Shown here: one piece after another, positions 34,601 to 44,512 of the stretch | How the letters are laid out: each line of letters starts with the position of its first letter | Position numbering within the stretch: position 1 is the stretch's first letter | From: Porphyra umbilicalis | Taxonomy: Eukaryota; Rhodophyta; Bangiophyceae; Bangiales; Bangiaceae | Assembly (NCBI GenBank): GCA_002049455.2 | Contig: KV918907.1 | Coordinates: forward strand, 118,160-182,159 | DNA length: 64,000 bases | Direction: 5' to 3' | The notes under the pieces: generated by a model | The model's input: only the letters and a program-made list of their open reading frames with translations | What the model was told of the DNA's origin: nothing | Database searches by the model: none | Program-made: the position numbers and the translations under genes

Positions 34601-36192
34601 GAGCCGCTGACGGACCTGTGTATGGACCTGCTCGGCCCCCTCCCCCGAACCGAGGCGGGGAACGAACACCTGTTGGTCATCGTGGATCGCTTCTCCAAGA
34701 TGACGCGGGCCATCCCCCTTCAGCGGATCGACGCGGAATCCATCGCGGCGGCCTTTTTGGACTACTGGGTGGCGGCCTATGGACCCCCGGCGACGGTGTT
34801 GTCCGACAATGGCCCCCAGTTCCGTTCCACGTACTTCCAAGGGGTCTGCTCACTACTCGGGATCGCCAATCGGTACTCCACGACGTACCACCCGCAGACG
34901 AACGGCCAAGTGGAACGGTACAACCGGACCATCGTGGGACAACTGCGGACGTACGTCGAGGATCATCAAGACCGATGGGACGACCTGGTGTCGATGCTAA
35001 CGCTGGCCTACAGCAGTCGGCCGCAGCAGAGCACCGGGGTGGCGCCGCTCGAGTTCGTCACACCCGAGCGGGTACGAAGCCTCTCCGTGGAGCGCATGGT
35101 CAGTTCCCCGGCACCCGAGGAGACGGACGGTAGCCCGCGGGGTGTCCGCGAGGCCATTCGAGCGCGGCTACGCAACCTCATCCACAAGGTGCGGCGGTCC
35201 CTCACGGTGGCACAGCGGCGGTACAAGAGGAGCTACGACGCCCGCGTGAGGCCGGTCAACAAGGACATCCAAGCGGGGGACTGCGCAGCGGGCCCAGAAC
35301 CGTCGTCAAAAGCACGTCTGTTTTTGCCTGTTTTGAGCCTCTTGGAGGCCCGTGTTCCTGTTTGATGAAACAGAATTCCAGTGCAAAAAACAGATCGACG
35401 CCCCTTGACAGGCTCTCAGAGGCCATCCCATGCGAGGTCCTTGCATATTTGTGTTTGCGAGAACAGGAATCGTTCCTCACTCCGCACATTGCGCCTGCGA
35501 GCAGGGCCATAGATGCTTCTCCGTCTCTCTCTCTTTCTGGAAGGGGGAAGTGTATACGTCTTATGCTGTGTCTCTCTTTTTACGAGTGGAGATGCATCTA
35601 TCCCGGCGAACAGATGATTTTGGCGCCTTTTCTGGAAAAAACCAGCCTTGACAGAGCCCCAGGGCGGTTTGCAGATAATCTGTTTGTCCGAAAACACGCA
35701 AAAGCAGACGTGCTCTTGACGACGGTTATGGGCCTGCTGCGCTGGGTGTTCGTCGATGGTCACGCGCGGACCAAGCACAAGCTCGGGACCCGCGCGGCCG
35801 GACCCCACAAGGTGCTATCCCGCGGGGAAGGCACGTTCTCGTTGGAAATCGGCGGATACCCGGAGACGGTGAGCAGCGACCACGTGACGGCCGCGCCGAA
35901 CCCGCTGGGGGACCCGCAGAAGCTCATCCAAAGCCTCGGCGTACCCCAAGATGTCGTGGTGCCCGAGGGGCACCAACACACAGGCAAGGAGTTCGTCTGG
36001 GAGGCCTTCGTGGGCCACGAGGTCGCCGACGACGGTACGTTACGTCTGTGGACCCGCTGGTGGGGCTACCACCCGGATGAGGACACCCTCGAGTTGGCCA
36101 GTCGGTTCGACCTCCGCAAGGTGCACCAGTATATGCGTCGTGTGGGTCTACGAGTCGAAGAAGCGGTGGCGGTCGTCGACTTTCTCGCCTAA
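31666..36192 (+). pseudogene. pol: Ty3/gypsy Pol: protease, RT, RNase H, integrase, chromodomain (broken)
   Basis: This polyprotein makes and integrates the element's DNA. Domains in order are an aspartic protease (VVDTGAGPSVI, about 31909), reverse transcriptase (CVDYRQLNE; active site YLDD at 33310-33321), RNase H (LDTDAS at about 33757 to the LMLHMDG and ADTMSR blocks), the integrase HHCC zinc segment (about 34424-34560), the integrase core (DLLGPL, LSDNGPQF, then NGQVERYNR, giving intact D-D-E) and a chromodomain (35985-36165). Damage is limited to TAG at 33511-33513, TAA at 33751-33753, one frameshift in the C-run near 34594-34599, and a 458-bp MITE after the integrase. Catalytic residues are otherwise kept, so inactivation looks recent. 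It is not known whether an earlier frameshift or stop separated gag from pol. Confidence 0.92.
35284..35741. mobile_element. MITE, 458 bp, with CTG target duplication, inside pol
   Basis: The terminal inverted repeats extend for about 50 bp with few mismatches: CGCAGC.GGCCCA.AACCGTC, then GTCAA.AGCACGTCTG.TTTTGC. They are flanked by CTG on both sides (35281-35283 and 35742-35744). Removing the element plus one CTG rejoins pol in frame in the segment linking integrase to chromodomain. A 3-bp duplication of the CWG type suggests a PIF/Harbinger relative, or alternatively CACTA. No protein is encoded. Confidence 0.88.
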
Positions 36193-36633
36193 GGTATTTC
36201 CCTCGGGGGAAACGTGGTTTTCAAGTTTCGAACTGTGGCGGATTTTCGGCCCACGACACGTGTCTCGTTGGGGGCCACGTGGCCGCGGTGGCGACCGTCG
36301 CCGCCGCGCGGCGGCGCGGCAGCCCGTCCCATTGTCACGGCTTCGGGCCAAGTCGATCTGGCATCGTGGACGTGCCCGGAGGGGGCGGTAGGTGATGGCA
36401 GACCCGTGTGGACGGGCGGGGCTGCGGATTTCAAGGCGGGATCGCGTGGGGATCCGGTTCGAAGGAGCAGGGGGCGCTCTCGTGGGTAGTAGGCAAACGA
36501 CCCGCGTGGGGTTTATTGGTCGCTGACAGGCCGACCGGCACCGTCGACGGGACGACACCCCCTACACTACGAACTACTACTACGGCCCCCGTGGGGCGAT
36601 CTCCTCCCTCCCGTCGTGGTCCGCTCTTCCTGT
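36193..36633. other. Spacer between pol and the opposite-strand ORF
   Basis: Non-coding by appearance. It separates the convergent pol and antisense reading frames of the element. Confidence 0.4.
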
Positions 36634-38268
36634 TCAACGCTGCCCCGACGAGGGCCCGCCCCACCCGTGGCCGGACGGACCACGCGAGCGTTGCGCGGGC
36701 GGCTCCTCGCGGTAGGCGTCGCGGTCATGCTGGTGCTGCTGGCGACGGCTTGCCCCGCCGGCGGCAACGCCGGTCTCACGGAGGAGGGCCGCGCGGATGC
36801 CACGTCGGCCCACGAGTTGAAGCAGCTCCTCCACTTGGCGGGGCGGGACCCCGGGGCTGTCGCGGGCCCACTGCCCGATCGACTCGCTAAGGGACACCAC
36901 GGTGTGGCACAAGCCGGCCATCAAGGTCCCCGTCGTGTAGCCGCGGAGCTCCCCGGGGTCGCAAGCGACAACACGCGCCAACCCCTGCGGGACGCGATCC
37001 GAGGGCACGTGGTCCAGTGGGTCGAAGGCAGCGTCGGGGATGTCACGGTGCTCCACGGGGTCGAACGAGACGATGTGGCTCCCCGAGGAGTTGCCCGCGG
37101 AGGGGGGCGCCAACACGACAGGCTGCGGGGGACCCGGGATGGACGATCCCGCGGCGGTGGTCACCACGGAGGAAGCAGGCGGGGCGGTTCCACCCCCGGG
37201 GTAACGCGGCCCACGAGCAGCCGAGACGGCGGCGGACCAACCCCCACGAGCGAAACCGTACCCGCGTGCCTCGAGGATATCCGCGGAGTATGGCAGGTCG
37301 AAGGGGCGGAGATCCTTGGCGACCTTGGCGCGCGTCCCCTCGTCACCCACCTCGAGGTCGGCCCAGATCCAGCCCTCGCGGTCACGACGTTCGCAGCTGC
37401 GGGCACGGAGGCGCTGACGGAACGCCTCCGTATCGGGGAGCTGGTCCGCGAGGTCCAGCAATGCCTCGAGGGTGGCGGTCGCCTCCGCGTCGGGGCCCTC
37501 GGCACGGGAGCAGATGGTGGCCGGCCCCAAAGAACGGATCCAGTCGACCAACCGCGGAGGGAAGCGCCACAAGACCCGACGGGTGCGGAACGTCTCGAGG
37601 AGGACGACGGCGGCCCCGAGGGCCCACTCGCTGCGGAAGATGGCCCACGGGGCGCGTCGCCCCGCGTAGAGGTCGTCCGTGGCGTACGTGTGGACCAACG
37701 GGAGCTCCGCAATACACCCGTACGGGACCTCAACCCCGGACCACCACGCGGGGGTCGGCAAGTAGAAGCGCGACCGCGACGACGACGCGCAGCTGGAGTA
37801 CTCCGCTTGATGCCAGCCCACGAGGTGGCCGGTGAGCCCACCCCGGTGGTTGCGGGCCGTCGTCAACTGGACCGTCGTGGGGCCCTCCAAGTCGGCCGCC
37901 TCGAGGTAGGGCGGTGGCGTCAAGATGTAGTCGAAGGTCGGCACCAACGGCGTGTCCGCGGGGGCGTCGTCCATGAACCCGAGGTACGACCGGCGGTAGC
38001 CCACCTCGCGGCGACGCCGCACCACGGTGATCGACGAGGCTCGGTCGTCCAGGGACGGCACGAGGGCGTGCGGCATCGCGGTGATCTGCTTTGCGAACGG
38101 GTTGGCGGGGCGCGCCGAGTCGATCCCTAGGAACGTCGCGTGGGCCAGCGTCTCAGCCACGTCCGGGCGCGCCTCCTTGCGCGCCCACGCCGGTGCCCAC
38201 GTGGACGGATCGGTCAACACGGGCAGGGGGCCCACGACGGTGCGGTACGCCATCTCCTCGTCGGCCAT
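36634..38268 (-). CDS. Opposite-strand 544-aa ORF inside the gypsy element, unknown function
   Basis: An uninterrupted minus-strand frame fills the space between the chromodomain and the 3' LTR. Its start MADEEMAYRTVVGPLPVLTD precedes a region with normal amino-acid mixture (YRRSYLGFMDDAPADTPLV, AWWSGVEVPYGCIAELPLV, RVLWRFPPRLVDWIRSLG, EGWIWADLEVGDEGTRAKVA). A proline-rich hinge, a helical segment (LMAGLCHTVVSLSESIGQWA) and an arginine-rich end follow. I recognise no domain and see no signal peptide or membrane anchor of an envelope protein. Because the pol of this copy is broken while this frame is intact, selection or chance must be tested. Antisense ORFs at this position are known from some plant Ty3/gypsy lineages (for example Grande and RIRE2), which is the nearest precedent I can name. 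Confidence 0.55.
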   Translation of the reverse strand: MADEEMAYRTVVGPLPVLTDPSTWAPAWARKEARPDVAETLAHATFLGIDSARPANPFAKQITAMPHALVPSLDDRASSITVVRRRREVGYRRSYLGFMDDAPADTPLVPTFDYILTPPPYLEAADLEGPTTVQLTTARNHRGGLTGHLVGWHQAEYSSCASSSRSRFYLPTPAWWSGVEVPYGCIAELPLVHTYATDDLYAGRRAPWAIFRSEWALGAAVVLLETFRTRRVLWRFPPRLVDWIRSLGPATICSRAEGPDAEATATLEALLDLADQLPDTEAFRQRLRARSCERRDREGWIWADLEVGDEGTRAKVAKDLRPFDLPYSADILEARGYGFARGGWSAAVSAARGPRYPGGGTAPPASSVVTTAAGSSIPGPPQPVVLAPPSAGNSSGSHIVSFDPVEHRDIPDAAFDPLDHVPSDRVPQGLARVVACDPGELRGYTTGTLMAGLCHTVVSLSESIGQWARDSPGVPPRQVEELLQLVGRRGIRAALLRETGVAAGGASRRQQHQHDRDAYREEPPAQRSRGPSGHGWGGPSSGQR

Positions 38269-39005
38269 CGCGGTGGACGACGCGGGCGCGGACGCGGAGG
38301 GGGGCGGCGGTCACCGGGTCCTCGGGAGGGGGGGGGACGTGGGGGCAACCGCGGAGGAGGAGGGGGAGGGCCCACGAGGGCCGACAGGAGCAAGAAGCGA
38401 CGGGCACCACGGAGGAGGAGTGGACGGCACGTCGTGGGGTGGGCGGAGGAACGAGTCGGCCAACACCGCGTCGCAACGAGCGCGGAGGGTTACGTCGTGG
38501 GGTGGCGTGGAGGAGTCGCGGAGTCGCCTGTGTGGGTGGGGGGGGTGCGGCCGGGGTGTGCGTGTGGGCCCACGGGGAGGGGTGGGGCCAACGCGCATCT
38601 CGGGGGGTGTGGGGGCCGCGGGACACCCGTGCGGGCCGCACGCCACGCCACGCCGGTGTCGCGTGGGGCCGATCCCGTCCACGGACCGACCTCGACAACC
38701 CCCCTGGGGCGAGGACCGGGGGGGGGGGGGGTGGCGGTTGTGGCCGGCACCCGGCCAGGGGGCCGGGCCGGAACCCCCTCCTCAGGGGTCGTCGCGAGAC
38801 GGGCAGGGACGCCACGTCACGCGACGAGGGGGCTGTGTGGCGGTCGGTGGTCCCCAGTTGACACACCTCCCTCGGGCCTGCAAGACGCGGACCCTGAGGT
38901 GGGGAATACGTGGAGGGAAACCCCTGGGCTGGAATAACACGGCCCTCCGGCCGGGGCCGGAGGGGGTGGGTCGCGAGTTTCCACGTAGCGTTCCCCAGAG
39001 GGGGG
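38269..39005. promoter_or_regulatory. Possible promoter region of the antisense ORF
   Basis: This interval lies between the start of the minus-strand ORF and the 3' LTR. It is G-rich on the plus strand and lacks a TATA motif that I can support. By position it should hold the 5' untranslated region and promoter of the antisense transcript, if one exists. Confidence 0.25.
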
Positions 39006-39700
39006 TGACGTGTGGCGCCCCCTCGGGTGGGTGCCCGGAGTGGCCCCCGACCAAACCCGTAACACCTTCTCCTAGGGGGTGAACGAAGAAGCATATCCTG
39101 ATCGGGCCTCCCTGCGGGGCCTGACACAGACGGAAGGAGCGCCGGCCCCTTTCATCTGGGCCCCCTGGAGGGGCCGGCAAACTTTTGGAAGCTTCCCCAT
39201 TTGGGGCAGGACCCGGAGCCGAGATCAGATCTCAGTAAGTGAAGATATTTCCCAAGGACTTACGTCGGAGAATTGGAAACTCATGGGACTAAGTCCCTTG
39301 GGATTTGGAGGGACTTACACGTCCAGGCTGACCCAAAAATCTATGGGCCAGATATCTCTTCCAGTGGAAGAGTGTCACTTGATCCGTGGCCGGGGCCACC
39401 GGAGGCCCGTGTTCTAGGACCGTGGCCCTCTGGGCACCGGTCCCCCCCATGACCATTCTCGTGGGCAGGGTTCGTGTGCGCGTTTTGCTTGTCCTGAGGG
39501 TATATGAGTGTGAGTTCCTGGGTCGACCTGCTTCAATGAATAAACCAGCGTTGCGTTTGCGTTAGTTCCGGTGTTCTCGTGCGCTTCGCGCCCTGTGATC
39601 CAGGCGTTTGTGTTCTTTCTCCTTTGTGTCGCTCCGCATCCTGTGCTGGGTTTTCTGACGGGGTCTCACGTCGTCGGCTTTGAGAGCAGAAACCACTACA
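39006..39700 (+). mobile_element. 3' LTR of the gypsy element (start approximate)
   Basis: The right end is secure. From about 39340 to 39700 it parallels the solo LTR at 18683-19450, ending AGAAACCACTACA. Within it are GAGGGTATATGAGT (about 39494), GAATAAA (about 39537) and the TGTGCTGGGTTTTCTGACGGGG block. The left end is inferred from a purine tract AGAGGGGGG just before TGACGTG at 39006, the expected position of a polypurine tract. The left halves of the two LTRs have diverged strongly. The 5 bases after the LTR are GATGT, but no matching left flank was found. Confidence 0.7.
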
Positions 39701-39954
39701 GATGTGAGAAAAGGTCATTTTCTTTATGAGGCTGTGATTTTCTCTTCCTCAGCTGGGATTGGCAGCCTCGACAAGCCCAGCGGTGCGACCTGTCCCGGGA
39801 TAGCCCCGCTGTCTGGTTTCCGTGCCATCCGGGACAGTATCCCATCGGTTGTCCTCGCGCCAGTCCTCGCGCCCGGACACGCGCCCATCCTCGCGCCCGG
39901 CCCAGCGCTTGACTGACGGACACGACACCCCTCACCATCGCGCATAATGGACGA

Positions 39955-40698
39955 ATGTCCACCTCTGCCTCTGACCAGTACGGTAGTCAGCTCCTAGCGA
40001 CACGGATGGCCGCGTCGGCCGCACTGCATGTGACACCCGTGCCTGCCGAGATGTGCAAAAGAGGTTCCACACGCCGTATAAAAGGGGCGGAGGGGCCCGC
40101 GGAGCATCAATACCAGTCAAAGCAACCGGCAGCGCTGGACGACGCCTGCAGCCAGCGTTCGCAGCGCACCCATGTCCCACTTGCCCGACAACTAGCGCAC
40201 ATCTCGCATGCGCCAGCCAATATGTCGCTCACGCAGGCACTGCCCCCATTCCGTACTGTTTCCCACGACTCTCCTGGCTGTGACCGAATACTGAAATATG
40301 AGAAATTCCATACATTTACCTTTCCCCAATGTGGGTCCACATGGCCAGAAATGGCATTTGTGTCCCACCCCCAGTTAAGCTCCGTTGCGCAAGGGCCCCG
40401 CCAGTGGGGAGACTCGCACCAGCCTGTCTGCCACGCAGCCGCGCTGCCTAGCATGTGTGCTGACGAGGCGCGTGCCTCCCAGCCCCTGGTGCAGCACGGG
40501 CGTTGTCGACAGGCGCGGAGTCCCCATGACGTCCAATCGTCACGGCTTGCGTCGCCGGCAAAATGCGACGATGGGGTGGCCATTGAAGCCCCCACCACAA
40601 AGGTCAGTCGCGTCGGCCAGAGGCAGCTCTCGCTCGTTGTGGGTGGAAATTTACAGCATCCTCCAGGTCCCAGGGCTGCTGTGGGAGCACTTTCTTAA
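39955..40698 (+). other. Hypothetical 247-codon ORF
   Basis: A plus-strand frame includes an internal start after the TATA candidate (MSLTQALPPFRTVSHDSPG, KYEKFHTFTFPQCGSTWP). It has no recognised domain and is rich in Ser, Gln, His and Cys. An equally long frame exists on the other strand over part of it, so coding status is uncertain. Confidence 0.2.
40077..40084 (+). promoter_or_regulatory. TATA box candidate
   Basis: TATAAAAG occurs in a GC-rich setting (CCGTATAAAAGGGGCGG), a classical core promoter shape. The first ATG that opens a sizeable frame downstream is at about 40222. Whether a gene follows is unclear. Confidence 0.35.
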
Positions 40699-40917
40699 GT
40701 TTTGGGCGGCACACGACGCGTCCCGGTGTCGGTGCCGGTGATCACACAGCCAGCCCGTGTTCCACAGCTACCCGTCGGGACGCCTACCCGAGACCAGGGG
40801 GGGCTCCGTCTATAGACACGCACGTCGCATGCCCTCCCCCCCCGCCCCCCCCGTCCTTCTGCCCACCGCATAGTTGTTCCATCCGTCACCCACCCACCAA
40901 TCCAGACGTCGACGCAC

Positions 40918-42182
40918 CTGTCTCGTATGCGGGACTTGCGAGACACTGTGCGGCGGCTGCATGACATTCGGGGCGCGCTCCTTGCCTTTATCCGTGCTTC
41001 GCCACCCGCCATCACGGACGCGGCAACGCCGAAGCCGCAGCCACCAATTTCGCCCTGTCTGTGGACGCATGTGTGGCCCAAGTTGGGACACTCCAAGTTT
41101 GCCACGCGCCCCGCGCGACACCATCCCCAGTGGTTGGCGAAGGATCTGGCGCCCCCTCCGCCGCGTGCGTACCGGTAATTGAACTGGTGGTTGTGCCGGT
41201 GGTGGACGGTGATCCGTCGCAGCGTCTACCGGAGGCGACCATCCATATTTGTGGCAACCCCACGTAACGTGCACAAGACTATGGCACGCCGGAAAGGGGA
41301 GCGGGGACCGTATGTTGGGCGGCCGCCGCTCCTTCTAATGTGCCTGCCATGGCGGGCGCGTCGTGGATAGGTGGGGCGGACGACGGAGATGCGTCCCAAG
41401 TACGGGCCGGGGACGCCCCATCGCCGCCACCCGGCCAGTCGCCACCGGGTACACCTGGTGTGGTCGAGGGAAACCCATTGGGCGTCATCAAAGGGGTGGC
41501 GCTTACAAGTCTCGCGGTGCCAGCGGGCCCCGTCTCTGGGGCCTCGGTCGCCCCTGTGGCGACCGCTTTGGGGGTATACGAAGCTGCCGGAGGCAACGCC
41601 GCCACAACGTCGTCATCACCAGTAGGCGACCACTTTGCGGCCGTCCTCCATGCCCCGCTGGTTGCCGTGGCAATTGAATAACACGTGCTGTTACAACACC
41701 TGCCTCCGTCGGACGGCGCGTTGTTTTTGGAGGTGCCAAAAGCCATGACGCGAATGGCAGCAAGGGCCGTGACATCGACGTAGACCGCCACCCACCAGCG
41801 CGCGCGCCGGGACGCCGGCTTGGTCATGGTGTCTCTGGTACGAGGGCTCAAGGCCAGCGGGGTACGCCCCGCACCCGGGGCGCCGGGCCATCGCACTCCC
41901 CCCGTGCCGGGTGCCGTCCCACCCCACGAGCCAGCCGGGGCGACTGTCACGGTGGGGGAGGCTATCGCAACGGGGGGGGGGGCGACTACTCTGGCGGGTA
42001 CACCCGCGGTGGTCAGAGGACCGGACGGTCGGGTCTCACTGGGAGATTGTGCGTCACCCGTGACCAGGACAGCGCACGTGGAGAAAGTCGTCATGTCGCC
42101 AATGGGACAGCCCCCCGGGACACCAGCACATGGTAACATGGCCGCAACATCTAATGGTGCCGCGGAGCATGCGCAGCGATGA
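40918..42182 (+). other. Possible decayed gene on the plus strand
   Basis: Pieces in changing frames look protein-like: RDLRDTVRRLHDIRGALLAF (from about 40927), then VIELVVVPVVDGDPSQRLPE (about 41170-41230), then two blocks in one frame at 41340-41681 and 41820-42182. The second pair holds an alanine/proline-rich stretch and DGALFLEVPKAMTRMAARAV, broken by a stop near 41781. An unbroken 319-codon frame runs antisense over 41279-42238 but has no recognisable feature. I cannot decide which strand is real. Confidence 0.2.
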
Positions 42183-42634
42183 GCTTGGGGGGTATTGAAC
42201 GCTTTCTTCGGTGTCTTCGGTGTCCCCAGAGGCCTCATTGTCTTTTCCTCAGCGTACCTTCATTCATTTTATCTTGGCTGTCCGCGATTCTGGCGACCCC
42301 CACACCGCCACCGCACACAGCCGCCGCCCGTCACCGACCATGGCGGCGGCACCTCTCTCGCAACCGCGTAATCAAGTCAACATGGCCGATACGATGCGTG
42401 GAGGCCCATTCAAGGGAAGACGCTACACATACCGAGGGAACCTCCCCTGGCCGGCATGCCCACCACTTGGGCCGCTGCCCGAGGAGTGGTCACCATTTCT
42501 GATGAGGAGAGTGCCTCGGATGTGCGGCAGGTACTTCAGATCGTCTTTTGTAAAATGAGCAGCTATTTTCGGAACGCAGCAGTTGGAGTATGGGAACTTT
42601 GAGAGAACGGCTGCAGAAGTTTATTTAGACAAAA
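42183..42634. other. Stretch without a supported gene
   Basis: A short frame encoding RNQVNMADTMRGGPFKGRRY lies here without any family signal. Confidence 0.3.
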
Positions 42635-42635
42635 C

Positions 42636-42775
42636 GACCGACAGTTTAACCAAACATCGAGAGTTTGACACATTGATCGACAGTTTGACCCAGTGATCGA
42701 CAGTTTGACCCGGTGATCGACAGTTTGACCCAGTGATCGACAGTTTGACGCAGTGATTGGCAGTTTAACCCAATT
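42636..42775. repeat. 20-bp tandem repeat, about seven units
   Basis: The unit is GATCGACAGTTTGACCCAGT. The four central copies are nearly identical and the outer ones are degenerate (CCGACAGTTTAACCAAACAT; GATTGGCAGTTTAACCCAAT). It is a minisatellite with no coding role seen. Confidence 0.9.
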
Positions 42776-43226
42776 CCCTCGACTTTAGTCTAGGGTGCTT
42801 TTCCACACTCACACGTCGAAAAAAGTCCATTTTTCTATTGCACGTTGCGGGAGCACTTAAAAGTCGTTTTGGGCGTTCCATGTGGCTCCCTACGCCGTTG
42901 AAGGACGTCTCCCGGCGCTTTCTTGACGATGGGAGCATGCGCGGGGGCTGTCCGCATCTTTTTGTGAAGTTGCCAGAGGTGGCGACGTCTTCATCGCCAG
43001 TGCGGTCCGCGGAAGCAGAATCGTGGTTAAAATGGTACGTGAGGGCAGGTTTGGCGTTTACGGGGTCGTGGGTGCAGGTGGACGCGGCAACGAACGGCCA
43101 TGATGTCGCAATTCCTCGGTAGTTGGCCAGAATCGGGCTCTGCGGGCCCTGTGGGCGACGTTGCTTTTGAGTTTTCAAACAGGGGGTCGTGTTGGCGCTG
43201 AATGCGCTGCGGTCTTCGTGGTCGCG

Positions 43227-44031
43227 TCCGTTCCCGCAACACCCGCGCGCGGCGGGTGAGGGCGGCGGCCACCGCCGCTGGCGGTGTTACCACCGCACCT
43301 GCCGCCGACGCGGCGGTAAGCAGTGGACGACCGTGCGCACGACGCGCGCCCGCACACGGCAGTGAGTGTCGCCCGCGGCCGCGGCCGTGGCGGCGGCGGA
43401 GGCGGCGGCGGCGTGGCGCCCCTGCTATTTTGTCGCTCCACCCCGCCGCCCGCCCACCCGTGCTATTGACGGCTTCTTCCCCCCCCTCCCCCTCTGTGAC
43501 CCCACATTCCCCCCCCTCCCCATCCACCGCGTCGCGGCCGCACACGTGCGCATCGCACAGCTCGGCCTCGATTTTTCACTGCGGCAAGTGACGACCGCCC
43601 AACCAGCCTCGGCCGGTGGTTGTCCGGATGGTGGCGGCCGTGCCTCGGTGGCAGCCACCGCCCGCCACGGCGGTGGCGGGCGCCGCTGACCCTCCGGTGG
43701 ATGCGGCAGGAGCCCCTCGCGGCGATCACCTACCCCCCCTCTGAAGAAGACAAATCTCTGGTCGTCTAGGAGCATTCTGGCGGCCGCTACCCACCAGTTG
43801 GCGGGTACCCCCCCCAACGGAAGCGGCTGCCGCTCGTGCGGGCCGCGGTGGACGCCGCGGCTGCCGTGGGCGGAGCGCCCCCTACGCCAGCAAGCGGTGG
43901 CCACGTCGGCGTCTGCCACCACCACCGCCATGGCCGCCTTCCTCGTCTCCTTTTTCCTGATCTTCCGCTGGTACGTGCGCTCCCAAGCGGCGCCGGTCGG
44001 CAGGCGAAGCTCGACTTGCCTATGCATCTTT
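43227..44031. repeat. GC-rich dispersed repeat, copy 2
   Basis: The interval 43227-43400 matches 14959-15130 in the same orientation (ACCCGCGCGCGGCGGGTG, CACCGCCGCT, GACGCGCGC, GGCCGCGGCCG). Weaker similarity extends to about 43690. The remainder is GC-rich and carries no supported gene. Confidence 0.5.
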
Positions 44032-44095
44032 CGTCGTGTGAAAACAGTTTTATCGTTTTACAAGTCCAGGGTGTTTTCGCGGAATCGCTTTCAGT
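44032..44095. repeat. Dispersed 64-bp repeat, copy 2
   Basis: CGTCGTGTGAAAACAGTTTT followed by CAAGTCCAGGGTGTTTTCGC and CTTTCAGT. It matches 18518-18580 along its length and 25831-25860 over its end. Confidence 0.75.
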
Positions 44096-44512
44096 AAGGA
44101 CGAAACGATATCGTTCGCACTTTTGCCGAAACGTTTCGGCTGAATCGACGCGGCGCGCGCGCTGGACGATGCCGCGCCCACACGTGCCACCCACGGCCAT
44201 GCCCGCGAGCGTTTCGGGCCCAAGCCGCCAGCACAGACGTCTCCTCCACGCGTTCTGTCGAGGCGCGCGCTCGCCGTGACAGCGGTCATTGTGGCTGACC
44301 GACGCGGTCTCCGTTGTCTCGTGCGCTGCCAACGTCCTCCACCGTGCGGTCCTCTTCGGCCGGCCGCAAGCTGGATTTGTCTCTGCCCGTCACTGGGGAG
44401 CACTGCATTTGGGACACTTCTCGCAACCTCTTCGTGCCGTGTCTTCTCCCCAATCCTCGCTGTTGGTGTATTTTTTTCCTTTTTTTGGTACTGCCGCCCG
44501 GCGCCTTCCACG
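44096..44512 (+). promoter_or_regulatory. Upstream region of the SPOC-like gene
   Basis: It contains a T-rich tract, TGTATTTTTTTCCTTTTTTTGG, at 44466-44488, just before the start codon at 44513, where a core promoter or 5' leader would lie. No TATA box is clear. Confidence 0.3.

Noticed and set aside
36616-38130. 504-codon plus-strand ORF
   Set aside because: It lies over the more protein-like 544-codon minus frame and is rich in Gly/Arg/Val with no features, so it was treated as a shadow.
41279-42238. 319-codon minus-strand ORF as a gene
   Set aside because: Uninterrupted but Ala/Pro/Thr-rich without features. Competing plus-strand blocks make the strand undecidable.
42636-42775. Possible CRISPR array
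   Set aside because: Contiguous 20-bp units without spacers in a eukaryotic context: a simple minisatellite.
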